A stretch of DNA of 64,000 bases, taken from JABMMZ01 sp044341025 (lineage in GTDB: Bacteria; Bacteroidota; Bacteroidia; NS11-12g; UBA955). The position numbers and the translations under genes were made by a program. Every line of letters begins with the position of its first letter. Within the stretch, counting starts at the first letter, position 1. Shown here piece after piece: positions 1-8,262 of this stretch. A model generated the notes under the pieces. That model did no database searches. It saw only the letters and a list, made by a program, of their open reading frames with translations, and had not been told where the DNA came from. The stretch lies in NCBI GenBank assembly GCA_044341025.1, contig JBIISM010000002.1, positions 1-64,000 on the forward strand, written 5' to 3'.

Positions 1-2905
1 CATCACCAAAATTCCACTCATAGTCAATTGAACCACTAGATACAGTTGAAGTAGATTCGAAAATCAAATCAGTCTTTTCACAAAGAGCCGCTGGTAATTT
101 AGCGCTAGGCACTACTTTAGGCGCGATAAATACTTTGCGTTTGTATATGGTATCACAACCAGATATACGGTCAGTGATTTTAATAGACAATTCGATGGTG
201 CTGTCTTCCCAAGCCTTAGGCGCATCTAAAGTTACTCTAAATGGAGCCGCGTTGTTGGTAGAAACAGTAGCATTTGCTGAAGTACCGTTAACGGTTTTAG
301 CCGTTACAGTTCCAAGCCATTTGTTGCTAACACCATAATCAGCGTTGGTATAACCAACCGTTGCAGGTGCAGTTAAATCGTAAACCAATTTCTCGTTAGC
401 GAATGTGATGTCTGGCTTGCCAGTTGTTTTATACATTGCAGCTGTTGAAGACAAGCTGGTGTTTTGAGTTAATACTCCACCACCTGGTGATTTCAATACA
501 GTGAAGTTGAATGTCATTGTATCGTTGCTAGGCACATCGTCTGCAGCCAATAAGAAGAACTTCACTCTGTGGGCTCCTGCTTGAGAGAAGGTGATTGGAG
601 GGAAAGTAATGGTACCTGTTCCAGAAACAGCAATGGTATTGGTAAACAAAGCAGTATACTTAACCACGCCATTGTCAGACATTGCCAAGGTGAAACCACT
701 TACTGGTTCAGCGAAGTTGTTCTGGAAGGTTAAGGTTGGAGTGGTTGTATAACCCGCACATACAGGAGATGGTGGGTTGAAATCATTTGCAGTTTGAGCA
801 ATATCCAATACACCTTCTACAGCACCTCTGTCAGACTTGGCTGGGTTTCTTGCAACACCATAAACGTCTTTAGGATTAGATGGAACGGTTGTAACGTTGT
901 TTTGGTTTACAAAACGGTTAGAAGCCATGTTTGTAGCAAAGTTATGACCTGCATTCAGATACTTTTCGTTTGGTCCACAGAAACCATTAGAAGCCCAAGC
1001 TGCAAATGAATTTGAAGTTCCAGCAGGGCAATACCAATTCTGGTTAGAGAAGTTGTTTACATAATAAGAATTGTGATCCCAAGTATATGGTGTAGATCCA
1101 TTCACGTTGTAGGTGTATACAGGATAGAAACCATACCAGTTTTGAAAGTCAAAAATATTGCCAATCACTTTGATGTTGGTGTGGTAATATTGGTACTGGT
1201 ATATACCGTATAAGTATGGGCTGAAGTTATTGCTTAAGCTACCATTTGCTCTAACCGTATTTTGACGAACCTCCGTTGTATAAGTTCCGCTGATAAAAGA
1301 GTAGTTGTAAATACAGTAGGTATAATAGTATGCCGCATTGTCAACAATTAAATTGCTGTTAATTGTGGTGTTGTAGTTATAGAAATTGTAAATAGAGTAA
1401 TGGTAATACGATGTAGAATTTGATGTATTTCTGTTGTTTCTGATAATGTTTCTAGAAATGTCATAGTTGCCATAGTAATTAGCATAAATGCTGTAATGGT
1501 AATAGTAATCAGAGGTATTTCCTTCGATTACGTTCTCATTGATCTGGATAGGATACAAGGAAGAGTTATAAGGCCATTCGCTAAATATAGAATAGTGGTA
1601 GTAGTAAGCTTTTGCATTGTTCTTAATGGTATTGCCATTGATTTGAGCAACGGTACAAGCGCTGCTTGGATAAGCATTTCTGATACCATACCAGTAGTAA
1701 CCACCATCACAATTTTGAATGGTGTTGTTGTTGAAACGGTATTCGTTGTATGTTCCATAGTTTAACCAACCACGGAAGTTAACAGCAAAAGAAGTACTGG
1801 TATTTACATCATTGTTGTCGGCCATATTGCCAATTAAATCAAAATAATAGTTGAAATAATTATAACCTAAATAATTATTTGTACTAGCCATTACATTTTT
1901 AATCTCGTTGTTGTTAATGGTAAATTTGTAGGTAGAATTACCGTAGTTGTAATAGGTGTAAAAATCATACATGGTTGAAGGCGCCGTTGATGGTGTCGCT
2001 CCAAAAAATGGCATATCATGTAATTTATTGCCATCTAATTTTGTAGAACGGCTTGTTGCATACGAGTAATAAGAGTAGATACCATATAAGGTAGAACTGC
2101 TATTATAAGATGTTGCGTTTGCACGAGAGATGTCATTGTTCAATACTTGGTTACCATTCGTATAGAACATGTAGATAGCCATGAAATAGAAGTTTTGAAT
2201 GGTGTTGCCACTGATGGTATTGTTTTGCTCGGTATAAGAGTAGGTAGAGTTGTTACCTGTGCAAGTGATACCATAAGCAGGACCTGGGCTGTTGGTGTTC
2301 GTTGTGCGCATTGTGTTGCCACTGATGGTACAAAAGTTACCATGACCTGTAGAACTTGTAGCAGTCATTGAAGTTGAAGAATTTGAAAATGCTACATAAG
2401 CACCGCCTGAAGTTGTTGCAGAGGTTAATGAAGTAAATTCAATGATACCATTTGAAATGGTGTTGTAATCAGAACCATTAAACAATCTGTAACCTTGAAC
2501 ATATTGACTGGTGCTTGTGTTTCTAACTGTTACTTTATCGAAAGTAAAATAGTCAGCACCACTTAACAAGATAACAGCATCAGATACTCCAACAGATAAA
2601 ATTTTGTTGTTACCATTGATGGTTACTGTGTTGGTTGATGAAGATCCAGTGATTGCGCCAAAGTTAATTTGAGCAGTCTCAGTGTTGTCGGTCATTACAT
2701 TGACTGTAACAGCTCCACTGACACCATTGGTGGTAATGGAATTTCTGAAAGCAAGCCAAGTAGCAAAGTTGGTTCCGCTCGTGGCTGCTGTGTTGTCGAT
2801 GGTGTAAGTACCAGACAACTGAGCATAAGCCGAGCTCATGAATGCCGTACAGAATAGTGTGAAGACTATTCGAAGGAATTTTTGTGGTTTGTAAATTTTT
2901 CTCAT
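1..2905 (-). CDS. Giant secreted right-handed beta-helix / PKD protein (C-terminus cut by window edge)
   Basis: The frame is open from an ATG to the left edge, about 968 residues, so the C-terminus is missing. An N-terminal signal peptide ends near SSAYAQ (about residue 29). Residues roughly 60-650 form parallel beta-helix coils with many NxIxNN-type turns and tyrosine-rich runs such as YYYHYSIY. After about residue 650 come Ig/CARDB-like beta domains, and the last visible residues (DYEWNFGD) begin a PKD domain. This architecture is common among Bacteroidota surface proteins exported by the type IX system, whose sorting domain would lie beyond the edge; that is inference. A good phylum-type promoter lies upstream. 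Substrate and function are unknown; adhesin or polysaccharide binding is likeliest. Confidence 0.85.
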   Translation of the reverse strand, partial: MRKIYKPQKFLRIVFTLFCTAFMSSAYAQLSGTYTIDNTAATSGTNFATWLAFRNSITTNGVSGAVTVNVMTDNTETAQINFGAITGSSSTNTVTINGNNKILSVGVSDAVILLSGADYFTFDKVTVRNTSTSQYVQGYRLFNGSDYNTISNGIIEFTSLTSATTSGGAYVAFSNSSTSMTATSSTGHGNFCTISGNTMRTTNTNSPGPAYGITCTGNNSTYSYTEQNNTISGNTIQNFYFMAIYMFYTNGNQVLNNDISRANATSYNSSSTLYGIYSYYSYATSRSTKLDGNKLHDMPFFGATPSTAPSTMYDFYTYYNYGNSTYKFTINNNEIKNVMASTNNYLGYNYFNYYFDLIGNMADNNDVNTSTSFAVNFRGWLNYGTYNEYRFNNNTIQNCDGGYYWYGIRNAYPSSACTVAQINGNTIKNNAKAYYYHYSIFSEWPYNSSLYPIQINENVIEGNTSDYYYHYSIYANYYGNYDISRNIIRNNRNTSNSTSYYHYSIYNFYNYNTTINSNLIVDNAAYYYTYCIYNYSFISGTYTTEVRQNTVRANGSLSNNFSPYLYGIYQYQYYHTNIKVIGNIFDFQNWYGFYPVYTYNVNGSTPYTWDHNSYYVNNFSNQNWYCPAGTSNSFAAWASNGFCGPNEKYLNAGHNFATNMASNRFVNQNNVTTVPSNPKDVYGVARNPAKSDRGAVEGVLDIAQTANDFNPPSPVCAGYTTTPTLTFQNNFAEPVSGFTLAMSDNGVVKYTALFTNTIAVSGTGTITFPPITFSQAGAHRVKFFLLAADDVPSNDTMTFNFTVLKSPGGGVLTQNTSLSSTAAMYKTTGKPDITFANEKLVYDLTAPATVGYTNADYGVSNKWLGTVTAKTVNGTSANATVSTNNAAPFRVTLDAPKAWEDSTIELSIKITDRISGCDTIYKRKVFIAPKVVPSAKLPAALCEKTDLIFESTSTVSSGSIDYEWNFGD

Positions 2906-2947
2906 AATTAATAAAATTTATATTGATTTTTTATTATTTTAACACTC

Positions 2948-2978
2948 CAAATATATAAACGATTTTTGAAACGCCAAA
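2948..2978 (-). promoter_or_regulatory. Bacteroidota-type promoter for the beta-helix gene
   Basis: On the minus strand a perfect -7 box TATATTTG (2948-2955) lies 19 bases downstream of a -33 box TTTG (2975-2978). The match to the phylum consensus TTTG-N19-TAnnTTTG is full. The leader would be about 40 bases long. Confidence 0.75.
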
Positions 2979-3018
2979 CAATTTCATAAAATACTCTACT
3001 TTTTTTGGTAATAATTTT

Positions 3019-5094
3019 TTAAAATCGACAAATGATTCGAAATCTATTCGAAATATTTATCTTTTTGCCATAAACATTGAAAAGCTCCTTGTTTATGCTT
3101 TCTCTTTTGCTCTTCAATATTTTGTGGCTGATTATCAAATTATTAGCACTTATTTTAGGGTTGTATGATTGTTTTTCCCCTTCACCCAGGATTGTGAAAT
3201 ACACTCGTGCTTGTCCATTTAAGTGTGCAGTGTTTTCCATTGTCACAATTCTGTCAAAAAATTGAAATCCAAGTGCAGGAACCGACCTAAAATTTGTTGA
3301 TACAAATGTATCTTTTTCTCGAATCATGTATTTTGACTTTATGTTGTTTTTTAAAAAGAACCTGTTGAGGTCATTTTTTATGCTTTTTTGGGTAAAACTC
3401 AAAGAATCTCCATAAACAAATGCTTTTTCACCATCCACGCAGACATAGATGTCGGCATTCTTAAAACCCATCAAACAAATGAACCTCTGTCTCTTGCATT
3501 TTTCTTTCACATAGTATTGATATGGTTTTAGAATCGAAAGCGCAAGAAGAATCAGAATTAAACTTGTTTTGGTTTTAAAGTAAAAGAAGTAAAGAATTAA
3601 AAGTATTATGAGGTAAAGCATAAACAGTTCAATAAATTCGATGTTTATGTTTTCAATGACAGAATATGGCAATTGATCGGTCCACTTCATAAATTTATCG
3701 TTGTAGTAAATTAAGCGGTCTATGGTTTTGCCAATATTAAAAGAGATCAAAGGGATGCTTGAAAATGGGAATATGGCCAGTATTAGAAATATAATTAAAG
3801 TGTAAACTGGAATTACAATCAAATTGCTCAATATGAAATAACTTGGAAATTGATTGAAATAGAATATGCTGATTGGAAACGTCAGTATCTGGGCGCACAA
3901 GCTTACATTAATTAAATCTAAAACGGCTACCATCACTTTTGATTTATGTCTGTATGCTGCTCTAATTTTTGAATATGATACAACAATTCCTAAAACGGCT
4001 AAATAAGAGAGTTGGAATCCGGTGTCGAAAAAATAGTTAGGCTCAAACACCAACATTAAAAATGCTGAGGAAAATATCGTATTCAGCGGGTTTGCGTCTT
4101 TGTTTATAGTTTTTCCAATTGAAATCAAACTAAACATAACAGCGGCTCTTACAACTGAAGCTGACAGTCCTGACATTACAGCATAGAACCACAAGCAAGA
4201 TAAAATTATCATTGTTTTATATACTGCGCCTCTTTTAATTTTATTCAAAAAACCGAACAGAAAGTTTAGAATGCTAAAAATCAACCCAGCATGCATGCCA
4301 CTGACAGCCAATATGTGTAAGGTTCCTGTTCTGGTAAAAATTAAGTTGGTTTCTTCATTTAAATCTGATTTATAACCCAATATCAAGGCCTCAGAGATGC
4401 CGTATGACATTTTATTTGGAATGTTATTTCTAATAATTTTTAAACAGTAGTCGCGGTATTTATAGGCGGATTTCTTTAGATGGTATGCGTATTCATTGGT
4501 TTTGATTAGTTTGTTGCTTTGGGTGTTTACCGTGTACAGAATTTGTTTTCTCTTCAGATATGTTTGGTAATTAAAAGTACCTGGGTTCTCAGAATGTTCT
4601 GGCTTCAATAAATTCGCCTTTAAGATGAAGTTTTCCCCAATGCTTGGAAGGCTAGAATTGCTGTCAATTCTTAAATTTATAAGGACAAGGCCACTGCAAT
4701 TTATTTTTAAAAAAGAGGAGTCAAAAACCTGCTTAACCTCAGCCGTTATTTTGATCTTGTCATTTTTAGATTCTGAAACATCTGTAATTTCAACTTTTAA
4801 AGATCGAATGCCTTCGATTTTTGAATAATGGGTTTTTGAGACATTGGCTTGAGAAAAATGAGATCTGAATATACCCACAGCAACGAAAAGCAATGAAATG
4901 GCTAGTGAGATCCATGCTTTTTGCTTGAATTTAAACTGAATTTTTAGCTTACTTGTGACAAGCAAATATGCACCTGCCAATGCTGTCAGCAAGTATGCGA
5001 AGGGTAGAGTTCCCGGTGAACAATTGTAAACGACTATACCAATGGTGAACGGAATCAATAACCTGGCAAACGGTATACTATGCCAGTTGATCAT
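3019..5094 (-). CDS. comEC: ComEC/Rec2 family DNA-uptake channel
   Basis: Polytopic inner-membrane protein of 691 residues. It has N-terminal helices, a periplasmic OB-like segment with the family pattern NPGTFNYQTYLKRK (about 170-183), and a Competence domain starting near residue 230 with the hallmark HILAVSGMHAG (260-270) followed by many transmembrane helices. ComEC carries single-stranded DNA across the inner membrane during natural transformation. The roughly 150-residue tail shows no HxHxDH motif, so the metallo-beta-lactamase-like domain seen in Bacillus ComEC is absent. It is eight bases downstream of the preceding gene on the same strand, suggesting an operon. Confidence 0.92.
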   Translation of the reverse strand: MINWHSIPFARLLIPFTIGIVVYNCSPGTLPFAYLLTALAGAYLLVTSKLKIQFKFKQKAWISLAISLLFVAVGIFRSHFSQANVSKTHYSKIEGIRSLKVEITDVSESKNDKIKITAEVKQVFDSSFLKINCSGLVLINLRIDSNSSLPSIGENFILKANLLKPEHSENPGTFNYQTYLKRKQILYTVNTQSNKLIKTNEYAYHLKKSAYKYRDYCLKIIRNNIPNKMSYGISEALILGYKSDLNEETNLIFTRTGTLHILAVSGMHAGLIFSILNFLFGFLNKIKRGAVYKTMIILSCLWFYAVMSGLSASVVRAAVMFSLISIGKTINKDANPLNTIFSSAFLMLVFEPNYFFDTGFQLSYLAVLGIVVSYSKIRAAYRHKSKVMVAVLDLINVSLCAQILTFPISIFYFNQFPSYFILSNLIVIPVYTLIIFLILAIFPFSSIPLISFNIGKTIDRLIYYNDKFMKWTDQLPYSVIENINIEFIELFMLYLIILLILYFFYFKTKTSLILILLALSILKPYQYYVKEKCKRQRFICLMGFKNADIYVCVDGEKAFVYGDSLSFTQKSIKNDLNRFFLKNNIKSKYMIREKDTFVSTNFRSVPALGFQFFDRIVTMENTAHLNGQARVYFTILGEGEKQSYNPKISANNLIISHKILKSKRESINKELFNVYGKKINISNRFRIICRF

Positions 5095-5102
5095 TTTATT
5101 TT

Positions 5103-5924
5103 TTAATTAAATCTTCTTTTTATTAGGGCAAAAAGTTCGGCAGCCAGTTGTTCGTGTTCATTCCAATCAAATTGATTGTTAATTTCAGTTTCAATATAGT
5201 TGATTGCACTAGGGTAGTTTTCTGCGCTTTGTATAGTTAGGATGCAATTCTTGTATGCTTCACTGTTGCCATCGAACAAACCATTTATAAATTCAAATTT
5301 TTTGCCAATTGAAATTGCTTTTGCAAGATCTGAAATTGATGTTTCAGTAGACTTATCTGCAAAATTGAGTACAGGTTGTTTATTCTTAGAAATTTTTGAA
5401 TTCACAGAGAATTCATCTGTTTCTTCTTCTTTGAATTTTGATGTTTGAATGCTTGGAGTCGTCTTTAATGGTGTTTTTACAGACTCTTCAATCATGCTTT
5501 CTTGATCAGGCTCTGCATAAGTTTCAACTTCAATTTGAGCAATAGGTTCCTGAATAGGTGTTTCGGTTTTTTCAGCCCCTTTGATTGGCTCAGCGATTGG
5601 CTCTAAGATTGTCTCTTTGATTGGCTCAAGGATTGGCTCAACAATGCTTACTGGTTCAATATCCGGAATCTGAGTTTCAGCAACCGTTTCAACTTGAACA
5701 GTAATTGGTTCAAGCGGTTTTTGTATTTCCACCTTTGAAGCAATGTTTGATTCACCGACCTTTGTGCTTTGTATCCGCTTGGATAAATTAAAGCAATCAA
5801 TGTTGTTTTGTTGAATCAAGGTTATGTAAAAATCAATATTGGTTCCGTTTTGGATTTCAATAATTGCTTTTTCCGAGGAATTTAAAAGTGATTTAATTTG
5901 ATCGAGGATTTCTTGCTGATTCAT
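5103..5924 (-). CDS. Conserved hypothetical protein with a Glu-Pro-Ile repeat linker
   Basis: 273 residues without signal peptide or membrane segment, so probably cytoplasmic. A short helical N-terminal part (1-60) and a helical C-terminal domain (about 195-273, with the motif FEFINGLFDGN) are separated by an acidic, low-complexity linker rich in EPI/EPIKE units (about 85-125). The C-terminal part resembles a domain I remember from Bacteroidota hypothetical proteins, but I cannot name a family. It precedes comEC by eight bases and probably shares its transcript. No function is assigned. Confidence 0.8.
   Translation of the reverse strand: MNQQEILDQIKSLLNSSEKAIIEIQNGTNIDFYITLIQQNNIDCFNLSKRIQSTKVGESNIASKVEIQKPLEPITVQVETVAETQIPDIEPVSIVEPILEPIKETILEPIAEPIKGAEKTETPIQEPIAQIEVETYAEPDQESMIEESVKTPLKTTPSIQTSKFKEEETDEFSVNSKISKNKQPVLNFADKSTETSISDLAKAISIGKKFEFINGLFDGNSEAYKNCILTIQSAENYPSAINYIETEINNQFDWNEHEQLAAELFALIKRRFN
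5583..5642. repeat. Short degenerate tandem repeat encoding EPI units
   Basis: Five imperfect copies of GATTGGCTC (one GATTGTCTC, read on the plus strand) occur at 9-18 base spacing. On the minus strand they encode the Glu-Pro-Ile repeats of the hypothetical protein, so this is an in-frame coding repeat prone to length change. Confidence 0.6.
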
Positions 5925-6006
5925 GTAATAGGCGCTAAATTCAATTCAATAATAATATTTTTTTCTCAATTTTGAAAATACTTTCAAATATTTTTTGAGG
6001 CTAAAA

Positions 6007-6014
6007 TATTTTTG
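6007..6014 (+). promoter_or_regulatory. -7 promoter box for tdk
   Basis: TATTTTTG matches TAnnTTTG exactly and lies 21 bases before the tdk ATG. No clear -33 box is seen at the usual spacing. Confidence 0.5.
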
Positions 6015-6035
6015 AGCAAATTTGCCTTTACATAG

Positions 6036-6584
6036 ATGTCAAACAAAGGAAAACTAAGGATTTATTACGGATGCATGTTTGCGGGAAAAACAAGTGCACT
6101 TATTCAATATATAAGTGAACGCAATTTAAGGTCCAATGAATTCATCGTTTTTAAACCAGCGGTTGATGTTCGCGCTGGAAAAGCTGTTATTGCGACCCAT
6201 GATGGTAAAACACATGAGTGCATTGTTTTTGAAAATGAAATGGAATTGTTTGATTTTATAACACCATTTACCAAATTGCTTGCAATCGATGAGGCTCAAT
6301 TCTTCAATAAAGTTATTTTAAGTGATATAAAAAGAATAATTGGAAAGGGCATTGAAGTTGTTGCGGCAGGCTTGGATAAGGATTATTTGGGTAGGCCCTT
6401 TGGATTAATTCCAGCTCTAATGGCGTTGGCAGATGAAAACATTCAGCTTCACGCACGCTGCTCATTGTGTGGAGACCAAGCGGAATACACCTACAGAAAA
6501 GTTGACAACAAAGTTTTAGTGTTAATTGGCCATTCGGATCATTATGAACCAAGGTGCGAAAAGTGCTTTAAAGAAAAGCAATAA
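6036..6584 (+). CDS. tdk: Thymidine kinase (type II)
   Basis: Phosphorylates thymidine to dTMP in the salvage pathway. The 182-residue length fits the tetrameric type II family. Visible motifs are the P-loop GCMFAGKTS (12-20), DEAQFF (85-90), the lasso-type segment AGLDKDYLGRPFG (111-123) and two zinc pairs, C142/C145 and C174/C177. It is transcribed alone and converges on the NifU-like gene, with six bases between the stops. Identification is firm. Confidence 0.96.
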   Translation: MSNKGKLRIYYGCMFAGKTSALIQYISERNLRSNEFIVFKPAVDVRAGKAVIATHDGKTHECIVFENEMELFDFITPFTKLLAIDEAQFFNKVILSDIKRIIGKGIEVVAAGLDKDYLGRPFGLIPALMALADENIQLHARCSLCGDQAEYTYRKVDNKVLVLIGHSDHYEPRCEKCFKEKQ

Positions 6585-6590
6585 AGCTTT

Positions 6591-6824
6591 TTAATCAATG
6601 GCTATAACTGAAGTAACTTCAGGTAGAACTTTTTTAATGGCCTCTTCGATGCCAGCTTTCATTGTCATGTGGCTCATTGAGCAGCCGCTGCAAGCCCCTA
6701 AAAGCTTTAGAGTTACAACATTGTTTTCATCAATATTGACAAGCTCTACATCGCCTCCGTCCGTTTTAAGAAATGGTCTTACCGAATTAAGCGCTTCTTC
6801 AATTTTTGATATTTTATTGGTCAT
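6591..6824 (-). CDS. NifU-like Fe-S scaffold/carrier protein
   Basis: A 77-residue stand-alone NifU C-terminal domain. The pattern RPFLKTDGGDVELV is followed by the cluster-binding CSGC (C45, C48). Such proteins bind or pass on [4Fe-4S] clusters in the cytoplasm. The start overlaps the 3' end of mrp by 11 bases, implying translational coupling with another Fe-S carrier. Its length and the lack of an A-type domain distinguish it from full NfuA. Confidence 0.92.
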   Translation of the reverse strand: MTNKISKIEEALNSVRPFLKTDGGDVELVNIDENNVVTLKLLGACSGCSMSHMTMKAGIEEAIKKVLPEVTSVIAID

Positions 6825-7878
6825 TTTTATTGTTTGAATTGAGTATGGCTATCTGCTGAACCAATTTGCCTGCAATCTCTGAAAAAATTTTGACATTTTG
6901 AATTTCTGAAATTTTTCCTGAATCTGCGTCTTCCATCATGTCTGTTCTAATTGGCAATTTGCCTAAAATTGAGGTTTCAAATTGTTTTGATAATTTCTCA
7001 GCCCCGCCCTGTCCAAATAGGTAATAGATCTCATCTGGTTTTTGAGGGGGCGTAAAGAATGACATATTTTCAACTATACCTAAAATAGGCACTTTAACGG
7101 CTTCCATTTGAAACATCGCACATGCACGCCCTGCATCAGCAACTGCCAATTTCTGGGGTGTGCTTACAATCACCGCTCCCGTAAGTGGAAGATTCTGAAC
7201 CAGGGTTAATTGAACATCTCCAGTTCCTGGAGGCAGGTCAACAATTAAGTAATCTAATTCACCCCAATTGACCCCATTCATAAATTGTTTTATGGCAGAA
7301 GAAACCATTGGCCCTCTCCAAACGATTGCTTCATTTGGTTTTGATAAAAAACCTATCGAGAATAGTTTAATGTTGTTTGAAACGACCGGTCTCATGAGTT
7401 CTTTTCCATTGACCATATCCATTTCTATAATGCCATTTTCAACCCCAAACAATATTGGAATTGAAGGGCCGTAGATGTCAGCATCTAAAATGCCTACTTT
7501 GGCTCCAGCAGCATTTAGAACTGTTGCAATACCTGCTGCTACTGTAGACTTTCCAACTCCGCCTTTGCCACTAGCCACTGCTATAATGTTTTTAACGCCA
7601 GGCATCACATCTGATATTCGGGTTTGTGTACTGACCTCCGAGGTCATCTTAATTTGAATTTCTTTTGCCTCTGGTATAAAATGTTGTATCGCATTTCTAC
7701 AGGCATTTTCCAACATCTCCTTCATAGGACAAGCCGGTGTTGTTAAATAAACTGAAAATGAAATATTGAATTCAGAAATAAGCAGGTCTCTAATCATGCC
7801 TAAAGTAACCAGGTCTTTTTTTAAATCTGGGTCTTCAACATTTGATAAAGCGCTTAGAACGGTTGATGATTTAATCAT
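6814..7878 (-). CDS. mrp: Mrp/NBP35-family Fe-S carrier ATPase
   Basis: A 354-residue P-loop ATPase that loads Fe-S clusters onto apo-proteins. An N-terminal MIP18/DUF59 domain (1-85, with TTPACPMKEM) is followed by the deviant Walker A GKGGVGKS (104-111), DADIYGPSIP and DLPPGTGD. The reading frame extends 26 codons further upstream, but I chose the internal ATG because it overlaps the preceding stop by eight bases and matches family length. The CxxC seen after ENMS in E. coli Mrp is absent here; the sequence there is FFTPPQKPDE. It is the second gene of an apparent three-gene operon. Confidence 0.94.
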   Translation of the reverse strand: MIKSSTVLSALSNVEDPDLKKDLVTLGMIRDLLISEFNISFSVYLTTPACPMKEMLENACRNAIQHFIPEAKEIQIKMTSEVSTQTRISDVMPGVKNIIAVASGKGGVGKSTVAAGIATVLNAAGAKVGILDADIYGPSIPILFGVENGIIEMDMVNGKELMRPVVSNNIKLFSIGFLSKPNEAIVWRGPMVSSAIKQFMNGVNWGELDYLIVDLPPGTGDVQLTLVQNLPLTGAVIVSTPQKLAVADAGRACAMFQMEAVKVPILGIVENMSFFTPPQKPDEIYYLFGQGGAEKLSKQFETSILGKLPIRTDMMEDADSGKISEIQNVKIFSEIAGKLVQQIAILNSNNKNDQ

Positions 7879-8173
7879 TTTTTCTTTTTTTAAATAATCC
7901 GACAATTCTCTTGAAGAATTTTTTTTCAAAATCAAGGAAGAAATTAAATTGACCAAATAAAAAACCGTAAGCCAACAGCATGATATTGTATATTGGTAAC
8001 ACAGCTAAATAGAATAGTACTCTATGCGAACTTGACGAGTCATTTGAAATGCCAATTAAATGTTTTAAAACCACAATTGTACTTCCTGTGCACGTAAATA
8101 CAATTAAAATTAGCAATACCTGAACACCAGATTTTACATTCCAACGGTTTTTTAATTTTTCAATGAAAGACAA
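7871..8173 (-). CDS. Small membrane protein, DUF6787-like
   Basis: 100 residues with two hydrophobic segments (about 17-39 and 50-75) and a basic C-terminus (KKFFKRIVGLFKKRKND). It resembles the small DUF6787-type proteins of Bacteroidota, from memory and without a search. The start codon is TTG; no ATG fits. Its stop overlaps the mrp start, so it heads the mrp/nifU-like operon. Function is unknown; the position suggests membrane association linked to Fe-S assembly, but this is only context. Confidence 0.72.
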   Translation of the reverse strand: MSFIEKLKNRWNVKSGVQVLLILIVFTCTGSTIVVLKHLIGISNDSSSSHRVLFYLAVLPIYNIMLLAYGFLFGQFNFFLDFEKKFFKRIVGLFKKRKND

Positions 8174-8192
8174 TGATAGAAAATTTGAGGCG

Positions 8193-8200
8193 CAAAATTA
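8193..8200 (-). promoter_or_regulatory. -7 promoter box for the mrp operon
   Basis: On the minus strand TAATTTTG fits TAnnTTTG and lies 19 bases before the TTG start of the DUF6787-like gene. It supports that start and the three-gene operon. No clear -33 box. Confidence 0.45.
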
Positions 8201-8262
8201 GGTCATTTTGCCTTAAATAGAAAATCATTAGAATACAGAAAATGTGACAATTACGAATAATT

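Noticed and set aside
1160..1700. Possible CRISPR or tandem-repeat array from recurrent TACCATTAC-like words
   Set aside because: Repeats are degenerate, irregular in spacing and in frame with Tyr/His codons of a protein; no constant repeats or unique spacers.
135..2857. Several 60-90 codon frames on both strands within the first 3 kb
   Set aside because: All lie inside the long minus-strand beta-helix frame, which has a signal peptide, promoter and clear domains; they have no family sequence.
5581..5642. GATTGGCTC repeats as a regulatory iteron array
   Set aside because: They are in frame and encode Glu-Pro-Ile units inside a coding sequence; no origin or replication gene is nearby.
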